Assembly: GCA_026008535.1 (NCBI GenBank)
Contig: BRKX01000018.1
Location: forward strand, 44,881,588-44,945,587
DNA from: Perilla frutescens
Lineage: Eukaryota; Streptophyta; Magnoliopsida; Lamiales; Lamiaceae
DNA length: 64,000 nt
Direction of reading: 5' to 3'
The position numbers were made by a program, and so were the translations under genes. A model generated the notes under the pieces. It did no database searches. It was not told the DNA's origin and saw only the letters and a program-made list of their open reading frames with translations. Numbering within the stretch: the stretch's first letter is position 1; the number at the start of each line of letters is the position of its first letter. Shown one piece after another: positions 32,401 to 45,816 of the stretch.

Positions 32401-35400
32401 TGCCACATCCGTCATCGATCACCATTTTATGTACTTGTAAATTGCAATCAATGACATATCACATGATGTTCTGCAGGTTGTGGCACAAACTATCAAGTCA
32501 TGTTTGGATAGCTTGCCTGGTTATCCTAGAACACACATTGGCTTCATAACTTACGATAGTACAATACATTTCTACAATATGAAGGCAAGTGACCCTGTGG
32601 TATTGCTATTTTAATGCCATTTACAATTTACTTAAGAGTCAACAACTAATACGTTTCTGTTGTATCAGTCATCTTTATTGCAGCCTCAGATGATGGTCAT
32701 TTCAGATTTGGATGATGTGTTTGTCCCACTGCCCGATGATCTTCTGGTCAACCTATCAGAATCCAGAAATGTGGTGGAGGCATTCCTCGATAGTTTGCCC
32801 TCAATGTTCCAGGACAACATGAATGTAGAATCAGCATTCGGTCCAGCTCTTAAAGCTGCATTCACGGTTATGGTGTGTTTGATTCCTTTATTTTATATGC
32901 TTGACTCATCACATTACCTTCATTTTACTGCCATGGCATGATTAGGTTGTGGGAATAATGTGGGAAATGAGTAGTTGTTCAGAGGTCCATTTCGTACCAA
33001 ATGATTGCTAAGTAGGAATCTACATATCAAGTATGGAATCAATCATTCCCTTTCTTCACCACGGCAATATCCATAAGTCATAAACTATGTTATGTTACAT
33101 CACTCCTAACATTATTATCCTTCCAAATTTTACAAAAGACTAGCTAATAGTTTAACTTGATTTTTTTTGCTTCCCTTTGGCTTCAATGTGATCTGGGAAG
33201 TGGTCTTTGTGTTAGTTGGATTGGTACAGAAGGCCAGCTGAGTCCTTTGTAGCGAGCTCGATGACTGAGGGCCTTTATTATAGTTTATTTAATTGACCTT
33301 TTTAGAACTTATTATTTAGTTGACTTTTAAATTTGGAATAGCTAAAAAAAATCAGACATTAAAACCACGATATCATAATCAAGTTTTTTTTTAATTAACT
33401 TTTAGTTAAGAAGTTATAAAAGATGAAGAACAGTTTACAAATAAAATTTAAAATTGAAAGATAATATTAAGATTACCAACTATTTAGCACCTAATGTTGT
33501 ATTCAATGTGGTTCTGTAAAACTGAATGCTAAATTAAATCATTTTCTTGAAAAATACTACTATTACTGAATATAATTTAACATGGGCATCATTGCCTAAT
33601 CAACTGGTCACACTGAAAAAAAACTTAAAAACTCCAAGCATAAACCAGAAAAAAAAAATAAAAAAAATTCAACGCAACATTATACTCCTATTGATGTTTG
33701 CTTAGAGCTCCTTATGATGTATTCAATTTCAGCAAAAAATTCAATGTAGTATATAAATAAATAATAATATTTTATTTAAAAGATTTCTTCCAGGAGAGGT
33801 AATTTACTCATTATAGTTTATTTAATTGAGTTCCTACGTACCAACTAGGAGTTCAAAGTCAAGGATTGAGTACATTGACATGCCAAGTGCAGGATATTTT
33901 GTGCTTATACTGTCCATTTTAATCGGTATTCTGTTCCTAATTTTTTATTCTATTCCTACTTAATTTCATTAATGCGTATCAGTCACATTCTAATTGTTCT
34001 CCACTCTCTTATTCATGTTTGTTTTTATTTTAGGTACCTTTTGATTCCTCTTGCTTACTATATCTCTGTGAATTATGTTTCTGTTTAGATTGGTGCTAAT
34101 TTGCTGTTCTTTCTGTTGACAGGGTAAACTTGGAGGTAAATTATTGATTTTCCAGAATACCCTGCCATCACTTGGTCTTGGCCGGTTGCGGTTGCGTGGA
34201 GATGATATTAGAGTTTATGGGACGGATAAGGAGCATTTATTACGAGTACCTGAAGATCCTTTTTATAAACAGATGGCTGCTGATTTTACCAAATATCAGA
34301 TAGCTGTGAATGTGTACGCTTTCAGTGACAAGTACACAGATATAGCATCATTAGGTATTTCTAACATACATCTCTGCCTTTGCTTTAACTTGGAAGAATT
34401 TGAATAGGAAATACAAGGGTTGCAACTGATATGTGTATTAACTGATGTGTTCTATGTTTCATTATGAAGGCTTGCCCATAACATCAACTTAGTTCATTGA
34501 CCATACAATTTGCAGGGTTGCTATCTGATTTAATTAGAAGCACATAAATATCTTATAGTTCTTTCTGTTTAATCTTCAATGGGAAAGTGACTTAGGGCCT
34601 AGAGATTCTGACTTGGGAAGATAAATAGATTTCAAGTCAGTATAACATAGATTTGATTAATGATTGAAAAATCACAATGCAGAGTTAGTATAAGATAATT
34701 GCCACGATACTGTTGCAACAAGGATAGAACATATAAGCATTGCGAATTATAGTGGAAATTAGATGCCTTAGAGCTTGAGTATTTTGATATCTCTTGACTT
34801 AATATTGAAGCAAAAAATGATGCACTTAAAACCATGAAAATTCTCTCTCCGAATTATTTTATTACAAATATGAATATGATATGATTGTGATTCTGATTCT
34901 TTTCATAAATGCTATATAGGAACTCTGGCAAAATATACTGGTGGTCAAGTGTACTATTATCCAAGTTTCCAGTCAAATGTTCATAAAGATAAGTTGACAC
35001 ATGAGTTATCAAGAGATCTTACTAGAGAGACCGCTTGGGAGGCTGTGATGCGTATAAGATGTTCAAAAGGTAAAATTCATACATTGCCGGGTGCAAAGAT
35101 GAAAATTCTTTAGTTGTGCAGGAAATGCTGAAGATAAATCAATCAGATATTTTTTTATTATTTTTTAATAAATCTTTCATGTTATCTTTGGATAAAACTA
35201 TAAAGTACTGGCTACAAAGACTCATGCCTCCTTCCCCACCTTCGTTTTTTTTTTTTGCTTGCAGGAGTGCGCTTCACATCTTATCATGGGAACTTTATGC
35301 TAAGATCTACAGACTTACTAGCACTTCCTGCTGTTGATTGTGATAAAGCTTATGCAGCACAGTTATCACTTGAAGATACTCTATTAACCACACAGACCGT

Positions 35401-37403
35401 GTATTTCCAAGTCGCTTTGTTGTATCCTTGTCTCGTTTTAATTCAACTTGATCTTACATGTTTATGCTCGTACATGTGAATCTTTTGTGAATTCAGTTGC
35501 TCCATAGTCATTACATTGAAGGATCTTCATCAGTTTAACTGGACTTTTATCTTTCACATTCATGTTTGTATATATAGCTTTGAAAACACCGAAGGATCTT
35601 CCTTTCTGGTAAATGAAAATGATATGTAACGGTCCATTTGTTTTTCTGAACTTGCATCTCTTTCACGTTCATCTTGTTAAGGGCCCTTTGCAATTATCTG
35701 GAGTTCTGCCCTCACTTTTCCCTTTATAAAATTTGGCAAGTTGTATAAAAGCTGTGACCACCTTAACCATTGTGAAGATACACATCCTCATCTGGAGAAA
35801 GGCGTATCAGGGTACATACTGCAGCAGCTCCTGTCGTTGCAGATCTGGGAGAAATGTATCGCCTGGCTGACACAGGGGCAATTATTTCTTTGTTTTCAAG
35901 GCTAGGTAAAGACACTTGTTTTCTCTGTCTCAGCAATCATCCTTCTCCTGCTATGGTGAAAAATAAAATTGAGAAGATAGACCTCTGTTCTTTTTACTTG
36001 ATTTCAGTAGACTAATTTGGTTGCAAATTTGACAAAAACTGTTCTGCAGCAATTGAGAAATCTTTGTCCTATAAGTTGGAAGATGCTCGAAATGCTGTTC
36101 AACTTAGGATTGTCAAAGCCCTCAGAGAATACAGAAATCTCTATGCTGTCCAGCATCGTTTGAGTGGAAGAATGATTTACCCCGAATCACTGAAATTCTT
36201 ACCCTTGTATGGATTAGCATTATGTAAATCGGCACCTCTACGTGGTGGATATGGTGATGTACAGCTTGATGAACGCTGTGCGGCAGGTTTTACCATGATG
36301 GCCTTACCTGTTAAAAAGTTGCTAAAACTTCTCTATCCAAACCTGATTCGTGTGGATGATCTTCTCCTAAATGTAAGTATCGTGCGATTATAGTTTTCGT
36401 CTTGGATGTCCCAAGAGTTGTTTCTGAACCCTTATCAATTTACAGTCATATCCTCCAACTGATGAATCTGACATGACCAAGAAGAGGCGATCTCTTACTG
36501 TGAAGAGCTTAGATACCCGAGGTCTTTATATCTTTGATGATGGCTTCCGATTTGTTATATGGTTCGGTGGATCTCTTTCACCTGATATGGGTAGAAATTT
36601 GCTTGGGGAAGATTTTAGTGGCGACAACTCAAAGGTGGCTTCTTTACTTACCATTTTAGTAGTTTCTCTTGCTTTACTATTTCAATATATTGTTGCAATT
36701 TGGTTATCTGATAAATAATTATGATGTTAAAAAGGGTTGTACTCCCCAAATCAAACCAATTCTTTGAATTTGGCACTTGAACATGCATGCATTTGTAACC
36801 TTCCAAAGTTCCCCCGGTCACTGGTTCAACATACTCAGCACAAGCTAGAAGGAATGCCGTGGTAGGGCTTGTTTAGGGTTAGACGAGTCCGCCAGTTCTT
36901 CAATTGAGTTTGTGTTGAGGTGGAAGACAAAAATTGCATATTTCATGGACATATCACAAGATTCGAACATAGAAGACATGATTTTATTCGATGAATTTAG
37001 ATTTTGATCCTGCATTTGAATCAAGGGCATCGCTTGTCTAGCTTTCTTAGCATCTCAAGGTCTTACTTCTTAACTTGTAATCATGAACAGGATGCATTTC
37101 GTATCCAAACATATCCGTTTAAACTGTTGGCATATCCGACACTTTGTTCTATCTTATTGCTGAATCCAGGTTAGCCTTTCTCTGCGAGACAATGATATGT
37201 CGAGAAAGCTATGGAAGATGCTTCACAAATTCAGGGAGAGCGACCCGTCATATTTTCAACTACTTCATCTTGTGAGACAAGGCGAACAACCAAGAGAAGG
37301 TTTTTTCCTACTCATGAATCTAGTGGACGACCAGAATGTTGGCGGAATCAGCTATGCCGACTGGATTTTGCAGCTACACCGCCAAGTGCAACAGAATGCA
37401 TAA
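29450..37403 (+). CDS. SEC24A: Protein transport protein SEC24A-type (COPII cargo-binding coat subunit)
   Basis: Exons: 29450-30502, 30601-30739, 31558-31748, 32477-32584, 32669-32872, 34123-34354, 34920-35069, 35265-35421, 35778-35905, 36050-36372, 36446-36634, 37170-37403; 1035 residues, close to the known plant SEC24A length. SEC24 pairs with SEC23 on ER exit sites, binds cargo signals and helps form COPII vesicles. The order is a Pro/Ser/Gln-rich disordered N-terminus (1-about 300), zinc finger C367, C370, C389, C392, trunk domain ([10 protein letters not shown]...), beta-sandwich ([20 protein letters not shown]), helical domain, and a gelsolin-like C-terminus ([15 protein letters not shown]) ending [13 protein letters not shown]. 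Every junction keeps the frame. The intron after Lys in FYNMK has a GC donor, and the intron after exon 8 is U12-type. No frameshift or stop; it appears functional. Confidence 0.97.
32585..32668 (+). other. GC-AG intron in SEC24
   Basis: The junction reads ATGAAG|GCAAGT ... GTATCAG|TCATCT. The flanking protein [14 protein letters not shown] matches the SEC24A family only if the GC donor is used; the nearby GTGACC would shift the frame by four bases. AAG|GCAAGT is the strong consensus typical of GC donors. Confidence 0.9.
35422..35777 (+). other. U12-type (minor spliceosome) GT-AG intron in SEC24
   Basis: The donor GTATCCTTG matches the U12 consensus GTATCCTT. A CCTTAAC branch-site motif (35761-35767) lies about 11 bases from the acceptor TGTGAAG|ATAC, the usual U12 distance. 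Splicing restores [17 protein letters not shown], matching SEC24A; no ordinary donor near the boundary gives this frame. Confidence 0.92.
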
Positions 37404-38160
37404 ACTTCAGGTACTGATCATCGTTTTGGTTTGGAAAATTTCATGTTATCTACATAATGAAAGCGTTTTTATCCCGTTTGGTTCAAATGAGTGACGAGAA
37501 AGTGGTAGTTTGGCATACTCCCTCGAACTTCAGTTCTGCACATAGATTAACTTGTCTTGAATTTATGTTTTCATGTCGGTTTTGAAGTTGGATCGAGTTT
37601 CCATTATTTGTGTATGCAGAAGTCATTCCGTTTATTAGGGACTCACGACACAAAATCCTTGGATCTTGCTTTTAGCTCGAATTACTAAGCATGAAGATCT
37701 CTCTGTCTAGTTTTACATTTAGATTCTTAGACATCATATGATTATGGTGAGCTTCATTAGTCTTTATCTCGTTGCTGGAAACACGTTGAACCCTAGTCTC
37801 TCTGTCATTATCCGTGTTTTTCTGCAGTTTCAACTCCCCTGATGATCCGATCTTACTAGCAGGCATTTAAATCTTCTGGTTACACGAGGATTCTTGGATC
37901 TGCTTCCGATAAATACCAGAGAGCTCATGCAAATGTGGACGCGATTCTACTTGTGTCTTGGAGTCGAGAAGCTCGGGGCAGTACCTGTGTCGCTGGGGAT
38001 TTCAAGCGCGAGGAGATTGATTCATTGAGGTAAATTTTGTGTTGCTCGACTCAAAGGCGGTCGAGAGAATCTAATTTTTATCACGAGATCTTCTATTCCA
38101 AAGTTATGACGACCTATATTATTTTTTGGTAGAGTATAGTGATGTTAGTATTCTTCAACT
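37404..38160 (+). other. Probable 3' untranslated region of SEC24
   Basis: Lower AT content than the intergenic DNA continues to about 38035. Splice-like sites (ACTTCAG|GTACTG at 37408 and TTGAG|GTAAATTT near 38030) suggest 3'-leader introns. No open frame of note. Inference only. Confidence 0.4.
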
Positions 38161-38232
38161 GAATTAGAGAGTCGCAATACATTGATGGAATTCACTTGTG
38201 TTTAGCTGCAATTGAGGTGTGAAAATTCTCCC

Positions 38233-38272
<40 letters not shown>

Positions 38273-39585
38273 CAAAAGCTGTTCTGAGTAAAAGAAAGGT
38301 AAATTGGATTTAATAAACAATGCAAGAGAAACCCTTTTGTCACTTTTGAGCTGGTCTGATGTTAATATTATAGTGATTAGGATAAGATAATAAAATGATT
38401 GATGATGGATAAAATGTAACTAAATTTGAAATGAAAGTGTCACGGATTTGCAGGCATATATATGTATATTAAAAAATTGATATAATTCTGGGAAGGATAG
38501 AAAAGGGATCTCAATTTCTCAAAAGCAACAAACAGAGACAGACACACCAAAGAAATTCTGTCACCAACAATCCTAACACAGCTTTGAAGATTCCCACGCT
38601 CATTTTTCTCAAGATTCTTATCCTCATTTTTATCTTAATATAACCTTAAATTGATTCAACTTTATTATTTATTTATCTCTCTTGGAACCCAAAATCAGAC
38701 ATTAATTTTGTTTGATGATATCGAATACATACATGGATTTTTTTATTAGTAATTTTGAAATATGACGATGAATATTATTTGTAATAGAGGGACATAGATT
38801 AAGCTATACGCAACCAAATCAAGAAGTGGAATTAATTTACACTTGTGGGTTTCTCTTCTGAGATAACGAATGATTTATCTTTTATTTTTATATCATTGAT
38901 ATTGTGATCGTGAAATGAAGTATTGTCTTGATTAATTGTAGTCAAGAAATTGATTCGATTGTATGCGTGACAAGACGTTGATAGTCTAAACAAAATAGTT
39001 TTTTTTTGGCTACTTCCTATTATATAATAATTATTAACATTGGAATCACACACACAATATTTGTCAATTGTTCATCTTGAGCCATAATTTGAAGGAAATA
39101 AATGTCACATAACAAAACGTTTGATTTTTAACCATGCGGGCAAAAATTATTTTATGTTGAAATTGTCAAAATTAAAAAAAAAATCGTATTTAAAACAAAA
39201 AAAAGTGTAAATGTCTTGATAATAAATAATAGACTTTTATTCTCAATACCAGCGGGTCGGGTGTGTGAGTGAAAAAAATAGACTTTTAATAAATGATTTT
39301 TCTAGGCTTTAGCAGATTCGTATATAGTATATTATCATTTATAGGAAAAAAAAAAGAAAAAGAAAAAAAGAAACACGACTTTACGACGACACCTAATTCC
39401 TATCCTAATTTGGACTCGATAATATTAATCCGTACAAAAACAGATAATACGAACTGACTGTGTAAAAAAAACCTCACACTTTAATTAATTCTTCATTTAA
39501 ATAATTCGAAAAAATCCAACACTTAGTGAAAACATGAAAGAATATATATTATCCCAACACCTCCAAGAAAAAAACATATACATAA
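38161..39585. other. Intergenic DNA, with (CT)n tract and SINE tail
   Basis: A (CT)n run is at 38238-38268. A truncated S1 SINE 3' end (GCGGGTCGGGTGTGTGAGTG) is at 39247-39278. No gene recognised. Confidence 0.55.
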
Positions 39586-39840
39586 TTTATATCATGATCC
39601 CATCGATAGGTGAAACTGCCACATGATCTGATCTTTCCCCGTCTGCACGAGGCAAGTTAAGATCACGCTGGCAGCTTCAACAACCGGTGGTCCACGATTT
39701 CGATCCACGCCGCATAATCTCCTCCTCTCGAGGGTGGAGACGGCTGCTGCGGTGGCAGGGTGGCGGCGGCGGTGGTGGAGAGAGAGAGATGCGGAGGAGT
39801 TATAGATGTAGTGCATGTAGTTTGGAGTTTATATGTAGAG
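39586..39840 (-). pseudogene. GC-rich island with DLNLP motif, possible gene remnant
   Basis: A sharply GC-richer patch in AT-rich DNA. The minus strand reads ERRRLCGVDRNRGPPVVEAA and, after a one-base shift, DLNLPRADGERSDHVAVSP. DLNLP is the EAR repression motif common near the C-terminus of plant C2H2 zinc-finger and ERF repressors, but no DNA-binding domain is nearby. It could be a decayed 3' end of such a gene, or chance. Confidence 0.25.
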
Positions 39841-42800
39841 GTGATTTAGGAAAAAAAATGGGAGAATGAATGGGTATATATAGAGGTTGAGAAATATATT
39901 AAAGGAGGTTTTATGTATGTGTATATATATATATATAATTGTCAATAATGAAATTTATTTAATTTAGTTGTTGGCGTGTTTAATTAGGAGTGAAAAGGAA
40001 GCAGTGGTCCATGAGAGTGAGACAAAGATGAATATTGTCACGCCCACTCCACCACAACATGCGGCCAAAAGCGTCTGTCACTTCCTAAATTTGATTTCAT
40101 TCCAATTTATTTCATTGCTATATATTTTCCGTTTTTATTATGGAACGGGAGGAGTGAGTTTCGAACTCAAAATTTCTCATTTTTAAGAGTGGAAAGATAA
40201 TTTTAAATATATAGAGTTAAAAAAAAAAGAATATAATTACTATCGAATGTAGTGGTTCAATAAATTGATTTTGAACTATCCATATAATAACATCATATCA
40301 ATAGTGGACACATTAACTTGACGCGTAGGTATGCGAGACTGAAAACTAATATTAGGGTGTTCTGAAAAAATTGAAGATTTATACTTTCAAATAGCCCTTC
40401 TTATCTTTTCTTAATTATTTAAGACTTTTTTTTTTATCTTAGGGTGCAAGATTTCAAATGGAAATTGTAGAGGAATCGATTTGGATCGAAATAGTTTGAA
40501 ATACGAGGTTTATAATAATAAAAAAAGGTATAATTGTTAAAAGAAAAAACATCATATTTCATCCGCACGCATGGAATTTTCTGTTACATTTTCAAATTAC
40601 ACTATCTGTGTTACATTTTCAAATTACGAGTTATTCTTATATTTTTTTCTTCAATTTTATTTTTTTGTGATTTAGTTTAATTTTATGATTTTTTTAGGGT
40701 TCACCCCACCTCATTATACTTTATAATTATTTTTTAATATTTAGATTTCAATTTTCAATTAATAATTCATTATTATGGTAATTTTTTTCAAAATTATGTT
40801 TTATAATTTTATAATTCAATTTTTTTGTTGATAAATATTGACTATGATTATTTATGTTATAATTATTTTTTATTTTATAATAAATATTATTAAAATCATA
40901 AATTTGATAATGTAACACAGACTGAAACATAAGAAGTGTAACATGAAATTTCAACTCATTTTCACCTATTCATAATACCTTTTTTATCAACGTCAATATG
41001 TTGCTCGTATTCCAAATCATTTAAGTCCGTTGGAGTTTATGTATACATGAAAAAAATCACGTTAGATATTTGATTGCCGAAAAAATTGAGAACATAAAAA
41101 ATTTGCTACAAATCGAAAATTAATGTCATTATTACAACGTTCCAAAATTGATATTGAAACTGCAAATAATTGCGAAGGATTATGTTTTTCTTTTAGTAAT
41201 TAACCCTTAACTACTTCATGTCGTTTGTCTTCCTCAACCAACTCGTCATTGGCATTAAAGAATTTGAAGTGAAACGTCCTAATTAATGTGATCATAATTT
41301 ACACATACTTTACACGCGTGGTCACATGGACTAGCACATAGATACCTTTCCTAATCCGCTTTCTTAGCACACATACCACCTTATCTTCTAGAATAAATTT
41401 TATGTTGTTGCTAGAATACAAGAAGTACGCAAAATTACGTGGTTCACTGATAATGTGTAGATTCACAAATTAGAAGATATCACATATATAATTTTGTGTT
41501 AGGATTACAAATTTTAGGGTATACTAAGAATTGGATTTATATATAAATTCTCGAAATCCTACGTCACGAAATACGTCCAAAACCAAAAATTTACACAATT
41601 TAGTACATAACATACACTATAAAAATTGGGGGACGTTGCCCTTGAGGTCTTGAACCCCCATCCAACTCGACGTCATGATTCTTCAAAATATCCCACTGTT
41701 TCGATCTTTTTAAGTTGTTACGTACTAGAATTCGAACCCACAATCCTCCATACCCTGTACCCGTATTTTCTTGAATTATAGTAGGGCAAGGAGTGTAACA
41801 AACTCATGTGACCCCCCAAGAAAACACATAGCAAAACACACAAATCATGCAATGTGGATATATACCAAGATACCTTCTCCAGTTTCCTAATGAAGACAAC
41901 CACCTTTTTTCTAACATGGAATGCCATTTGTCAGATTCTTGCCATTTCCCACATCCAATGTTGTCAGCTCCCTCACTAAAAACAACTCATTAAAGACATC
42001 ACTATGAATATACTAATATTTTCATCTCTAATCTATAAAGCCAAATATGTCATATACAAACATGCAATAAAATAATTCTTACCAAAACTTGCTGTCATGG
42101 CATTCACATATCATATACAAACATGCAATAAAATAATTCTAACCAAAACTTAATGTCATGGCATTCTCTCTCTCTCATTAATTTTTTAATTAAGTTGATT
42201 CATTTGGTTGGTTAGGTCCAGGCATAAAGGAACCAATGGGAGCATGTCATTGCATCAAAAAAGTGGTGAGGTATGAGCAAAATTATGGGTTGATGAAGAA
42301 GACTTTCACCAAGCATTATGGGTTTTGTTCTAATAATTATGTCCATAGACTATGATTATAAGAAGCATTAAAACTATATATGAATATATATTTTGGGTGT
42401 TGCTATTTGTACCGCAAAATTTACTCTTCGTAATTAAAAATTAAAATTATTCACTATTAATTAATTATAAATTTACTAAAATATCCTTAAAAATTGAAAA
42501 ATTGAAAAAGAAAAAGAAAAAGTAAAAGAAAAAGAAAAAAGGTTGGTATAAGGTAGAACAGTTACGCCGTTCTTCTTCTTCTTCGCGTCCCTCTCCGACA
42601 GCCTCTCCACCACCGTCGTTGCAACCAGTTTGTTACTTTCGATAACAAATCTAATTTCATATATCAATTCATAAAAAAAAATCAAGAAAATCAATTTGAA
42701 AAATCCAATTACATCTATTGAATCTCATATTTGCAAAAAATGAGTTCGAAAAATTCAGTTCGAATTGAGTTATAGAGGTTCGAAAATGGGTCTTCAACTT

Positions 42801-43730
42801 TACATGACATGTTTGGAAAATGTTTTTCAAATTTGTTGATAATAGTTAGAACAATGTTTTTTGAATCACAAACTAACTTAGATTCGTAGGCATTGGTGTG
42901 GTATTGTTGGATCTCCATATTTGCAGAAGAGAGGAGAGTGCACGGGAGATGAACCCGTCGGTGTTTCTTCCCTTCCCTCTTTTTTTTTCATGATGATTTA
43001 ATGATATTTTTTTAGCGTAAAGGATAAATAAATAATAATGTATGGTGCATACAATAAAATGTGAGAGCATAAAATAAGTGAAGTGCAAAGAGTAATATTT
43101 ATTGTGCAAATAGCAACATCTTATATTTTATCCTTAAATAATCATCCCATTTATTGCTTAATGCGTGTGGAAGGCTTGGGAAACAAGTATAGATTGATGT
43201 GTAATGATTAAAGTCGTGCCATATATGATGGTTTAATTATTTTAGTTACAAAACAAATCCAATTATGATACTTTAATTAGTGGCTAGTGTTTTAAATAAT
43301 TGTATATGTTAATTGTGTATGTGTGTGTGTATATATATATTGTTTAATTTAATTGTTTTATTATACAGAATTTGTTAGATGAATCGATTCTCATATATAT
43401 AATGCTCGCCCAACAATATCTTACAATCAGAGGAAGTTCCCTATTGGCTTAAACTCGTGTATTTTTCATAGTTTAGATTATATTTTTCTAGATAAGTAGT
43501 GATGTGAAATAAATTTTAGATTGGCACAACCATGTAATGATAAATAGTACGATGAGGAATGAATTAATTATATATTATGTTGAGGGAATGCAAAATTACC
43601 TTGTGGAAAAAATAAAATATTTATCAACTTTTCTGAAACAAAAGTCCATTTAAAGCAAAAATTACAGGTCAAAATTTATAATCTATAATAAAACAGTAAT
43701 ATATTTGGATAATTTCAATTAATTATCAGT
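39841..43730. other. AT-rich intergenic DNA with small duplication
   Basis: A tandem duplication of about 60 bp at 42050-42165 (CATATACAAACATGCAATAA...GTCATGGCATTC twice). A minus-strand frame at 41718-41927 (MAFHVRKKVVVFIRKLEK) has a possible donor after LEK but no second exon. Nothing else supported. Confidence 0.5.
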
Positions 43731-43800
43731 TTTTTTTTACTCACATACCCGACCTGTGATATTGAAGAGATTCGAACTCGTGACCTTTGGTATTATAGGT
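43731..43800 (-). mobile_element. 5'-truncated S1 SINE
   Basis: On the minus strand it carries GGTCACGAGTTCGAATCTCT (B-box region), GGTCGGGTATGTGAGT and an A-tail. The A-box half is missing, as is usual after incomplete reverse transcription. Confidence 0.8.
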
Positions 43801-44388
43801 TTAGTGTGTGAGCATGAGCACAGAGGTCCAAGCTATTTAAATGGGCTGGCTGACTCAATCTTTAGATGATAAGATTTTGGGCTTGTGGCCCACCAATAAA
43901 CCCAACCTCCATCTCAATTCAATACATATAAAAATACTTATATTTATATTAATTTTGGGGTTGTGAAGGAAAAATTTGTGGTTGTGAATAGAATTACCCA
44001 TGGGGAATTATGATCACATTTCACACCACACTATTCTCAAAAATTAAAGGTCCAGATTTGATTAAAAGGGCGGTGGTAATTCTGTAATATTTGAAAAAAA
44101 ATTCGTGTGAGGGTATTAACATAATTTGGTAATTTTTATAAAAATCACGGATGATTTGATAACAGATCGTCATGCTAACGAAGTATTATCATCATGCTAA
44201 TGAAGCATTATTTTTATGCTAATTAAAATTTTCAAATATTGTTAGCGAAAAATATATTCTAAAAATTAATTATAAACCTAATTTGATTTAATAAACTTTA
44301 ATTGAATGGAAGAAATTATAATTGGATGAAATAAACCTAATTAGATGAAATAAACATTGATTGAATGTGAAAAACCCTAAATGAGTTG

Positions 44389-44463
<75 letters not shown>

Positions 44464-44715
44464 GTTAACGAAAGCATTTATAACCTAGGTATGTGTAAAA
44501 ATTTATCTTTGGTATTTTTCGTCCATATTTTTCATCTATACATAGTCTTTCGACATCTTAAATGAAAGATCATGAATAGAGCTTTAATTTGAAATATTTT
44601 TTGTGTGCATTAGATTAAAAACAAGCAAATTATGGTCTTTTAAAGTTTTAAGATTTTTTAAAAATTGCTGACATCATCAATTTTAATGGGTTTGGACGAA
44701 AATAACCCATTTTCA
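43801..44715. other. AT-rich intergenic DNA with (AAT)n microsatellite
   Basis: (AAT)n of about 24 units at 44391-44462; no gene recognised. Confidence 0.6.
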
Positions 44716-45816
44716 CTAAAGAGCAAGGATGAAAATATCGTTATCGCAACATATATCGCAACTTCAATTTTACGGATATATCGACGGATATATCGATATC
44801 GCATATCGATATCGCAGAAAATTGAAAAAAATGACGAAAATCATATTAAAATCTTGGAAATTTAGCATGAAAATTTAGGAACTATTATGACATATTATTA
44901 TGCACATATTCCACTAATTTTTTTGATAGAATTGTAGTTTGAAAGCAAATATATAAATAATACATTATATAAATACCGTCTGAGATAATACATTTGACAA
45001 AATAATACATAAAACAATATAAAATGACTATATAAACATTATAAAGTACAATTAATACCAAAATGAGGATCTATGAGATTCAAATAGTAGATGGAATGTC
45101 ATCTTATTCTAAACAATATTGGTACCAACTTATCACGTTCGAGTAATTATGGATATAATTATGCAGATGCACTTGATATGTTTCTTAATTTCTTCCAACA
45201 ACTTCACCATGAATTGGATAATGTCCACTGACCCAATTATTTTGTTGATACATATTTTGAGTAGTCCAACCAATTTGTGAACTCCTATGAATCTTGGGAC
45301 ATATCACTATAATCAGTGTCACCCATATTCATAGAATCAAGATTTGGCAAATAATTTATATTCAATCTTAGATTTCAATTTCATGTGATATATGGGGAGA
45401 AAATTTTTAGTGATCTGTCCATCATGTCCTCTAACTGAAAAAATGAAAAAATAAAGTCCGTGCACGTGCATCTTACTTTTCTTTCTAAGACATCCATTGA
45501 TTTTCCGGTCTTATTTCTCTTATATTTTTTTGCAAAGTAAATGTCTTTAAAAAGCAAAGAATATTGCAACTCAAATAATTACATTGAAGACCTGAAAAAG
45601 ATCACAAAAATATATAGTATTAAATAAAAATCAAAATATATTATAGAAATATTTAAAAAATCGCGATATATTGCGATATCTTGCGATATTTTGCGATATC
45701 TTGCGATATATTGCGATTTCTCGTTGATACTCGGGAAAAAAGATATTCCCCCCAATATCCGTATCGCAATGTCAATATCCGCGATATTTCGCGATATTTT
45801 CATCCTTGCTAAAGAG
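44716..45816. mobile_element. Non-autonomous hAT-like element with perfect 8-bp TSD
   Basis: The element is 44724-45808 (1,085 bp), flanked by CTAAAGAG on both sides (44716-44723, 45809-45816). The terminal inverted repeat is CAAGGATGAAAATATCG, exact at both ends. Subterminal regions are dense in GCGATAT/ATATCGC motifs, which pair between the two arms. The interior is AT-rich with no transposase. An 8-bp duplication plus CA(A/G)GGATG ends is characteristic of hAT elements. Confidence 0.93.

Noticed and set aside
41718..41927. Possible short first exon (MAFHVRKKVVVFIRKLEK)
   Set aside because: A donor-like GTATCT follows, but no in-phase second exon with recognisable content was found on the minus strand.
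42476..42694. Minus-strand frame rich in Phe/Ser
   Set aside because: Encoded by an AAGAAA-type low-complexity run.
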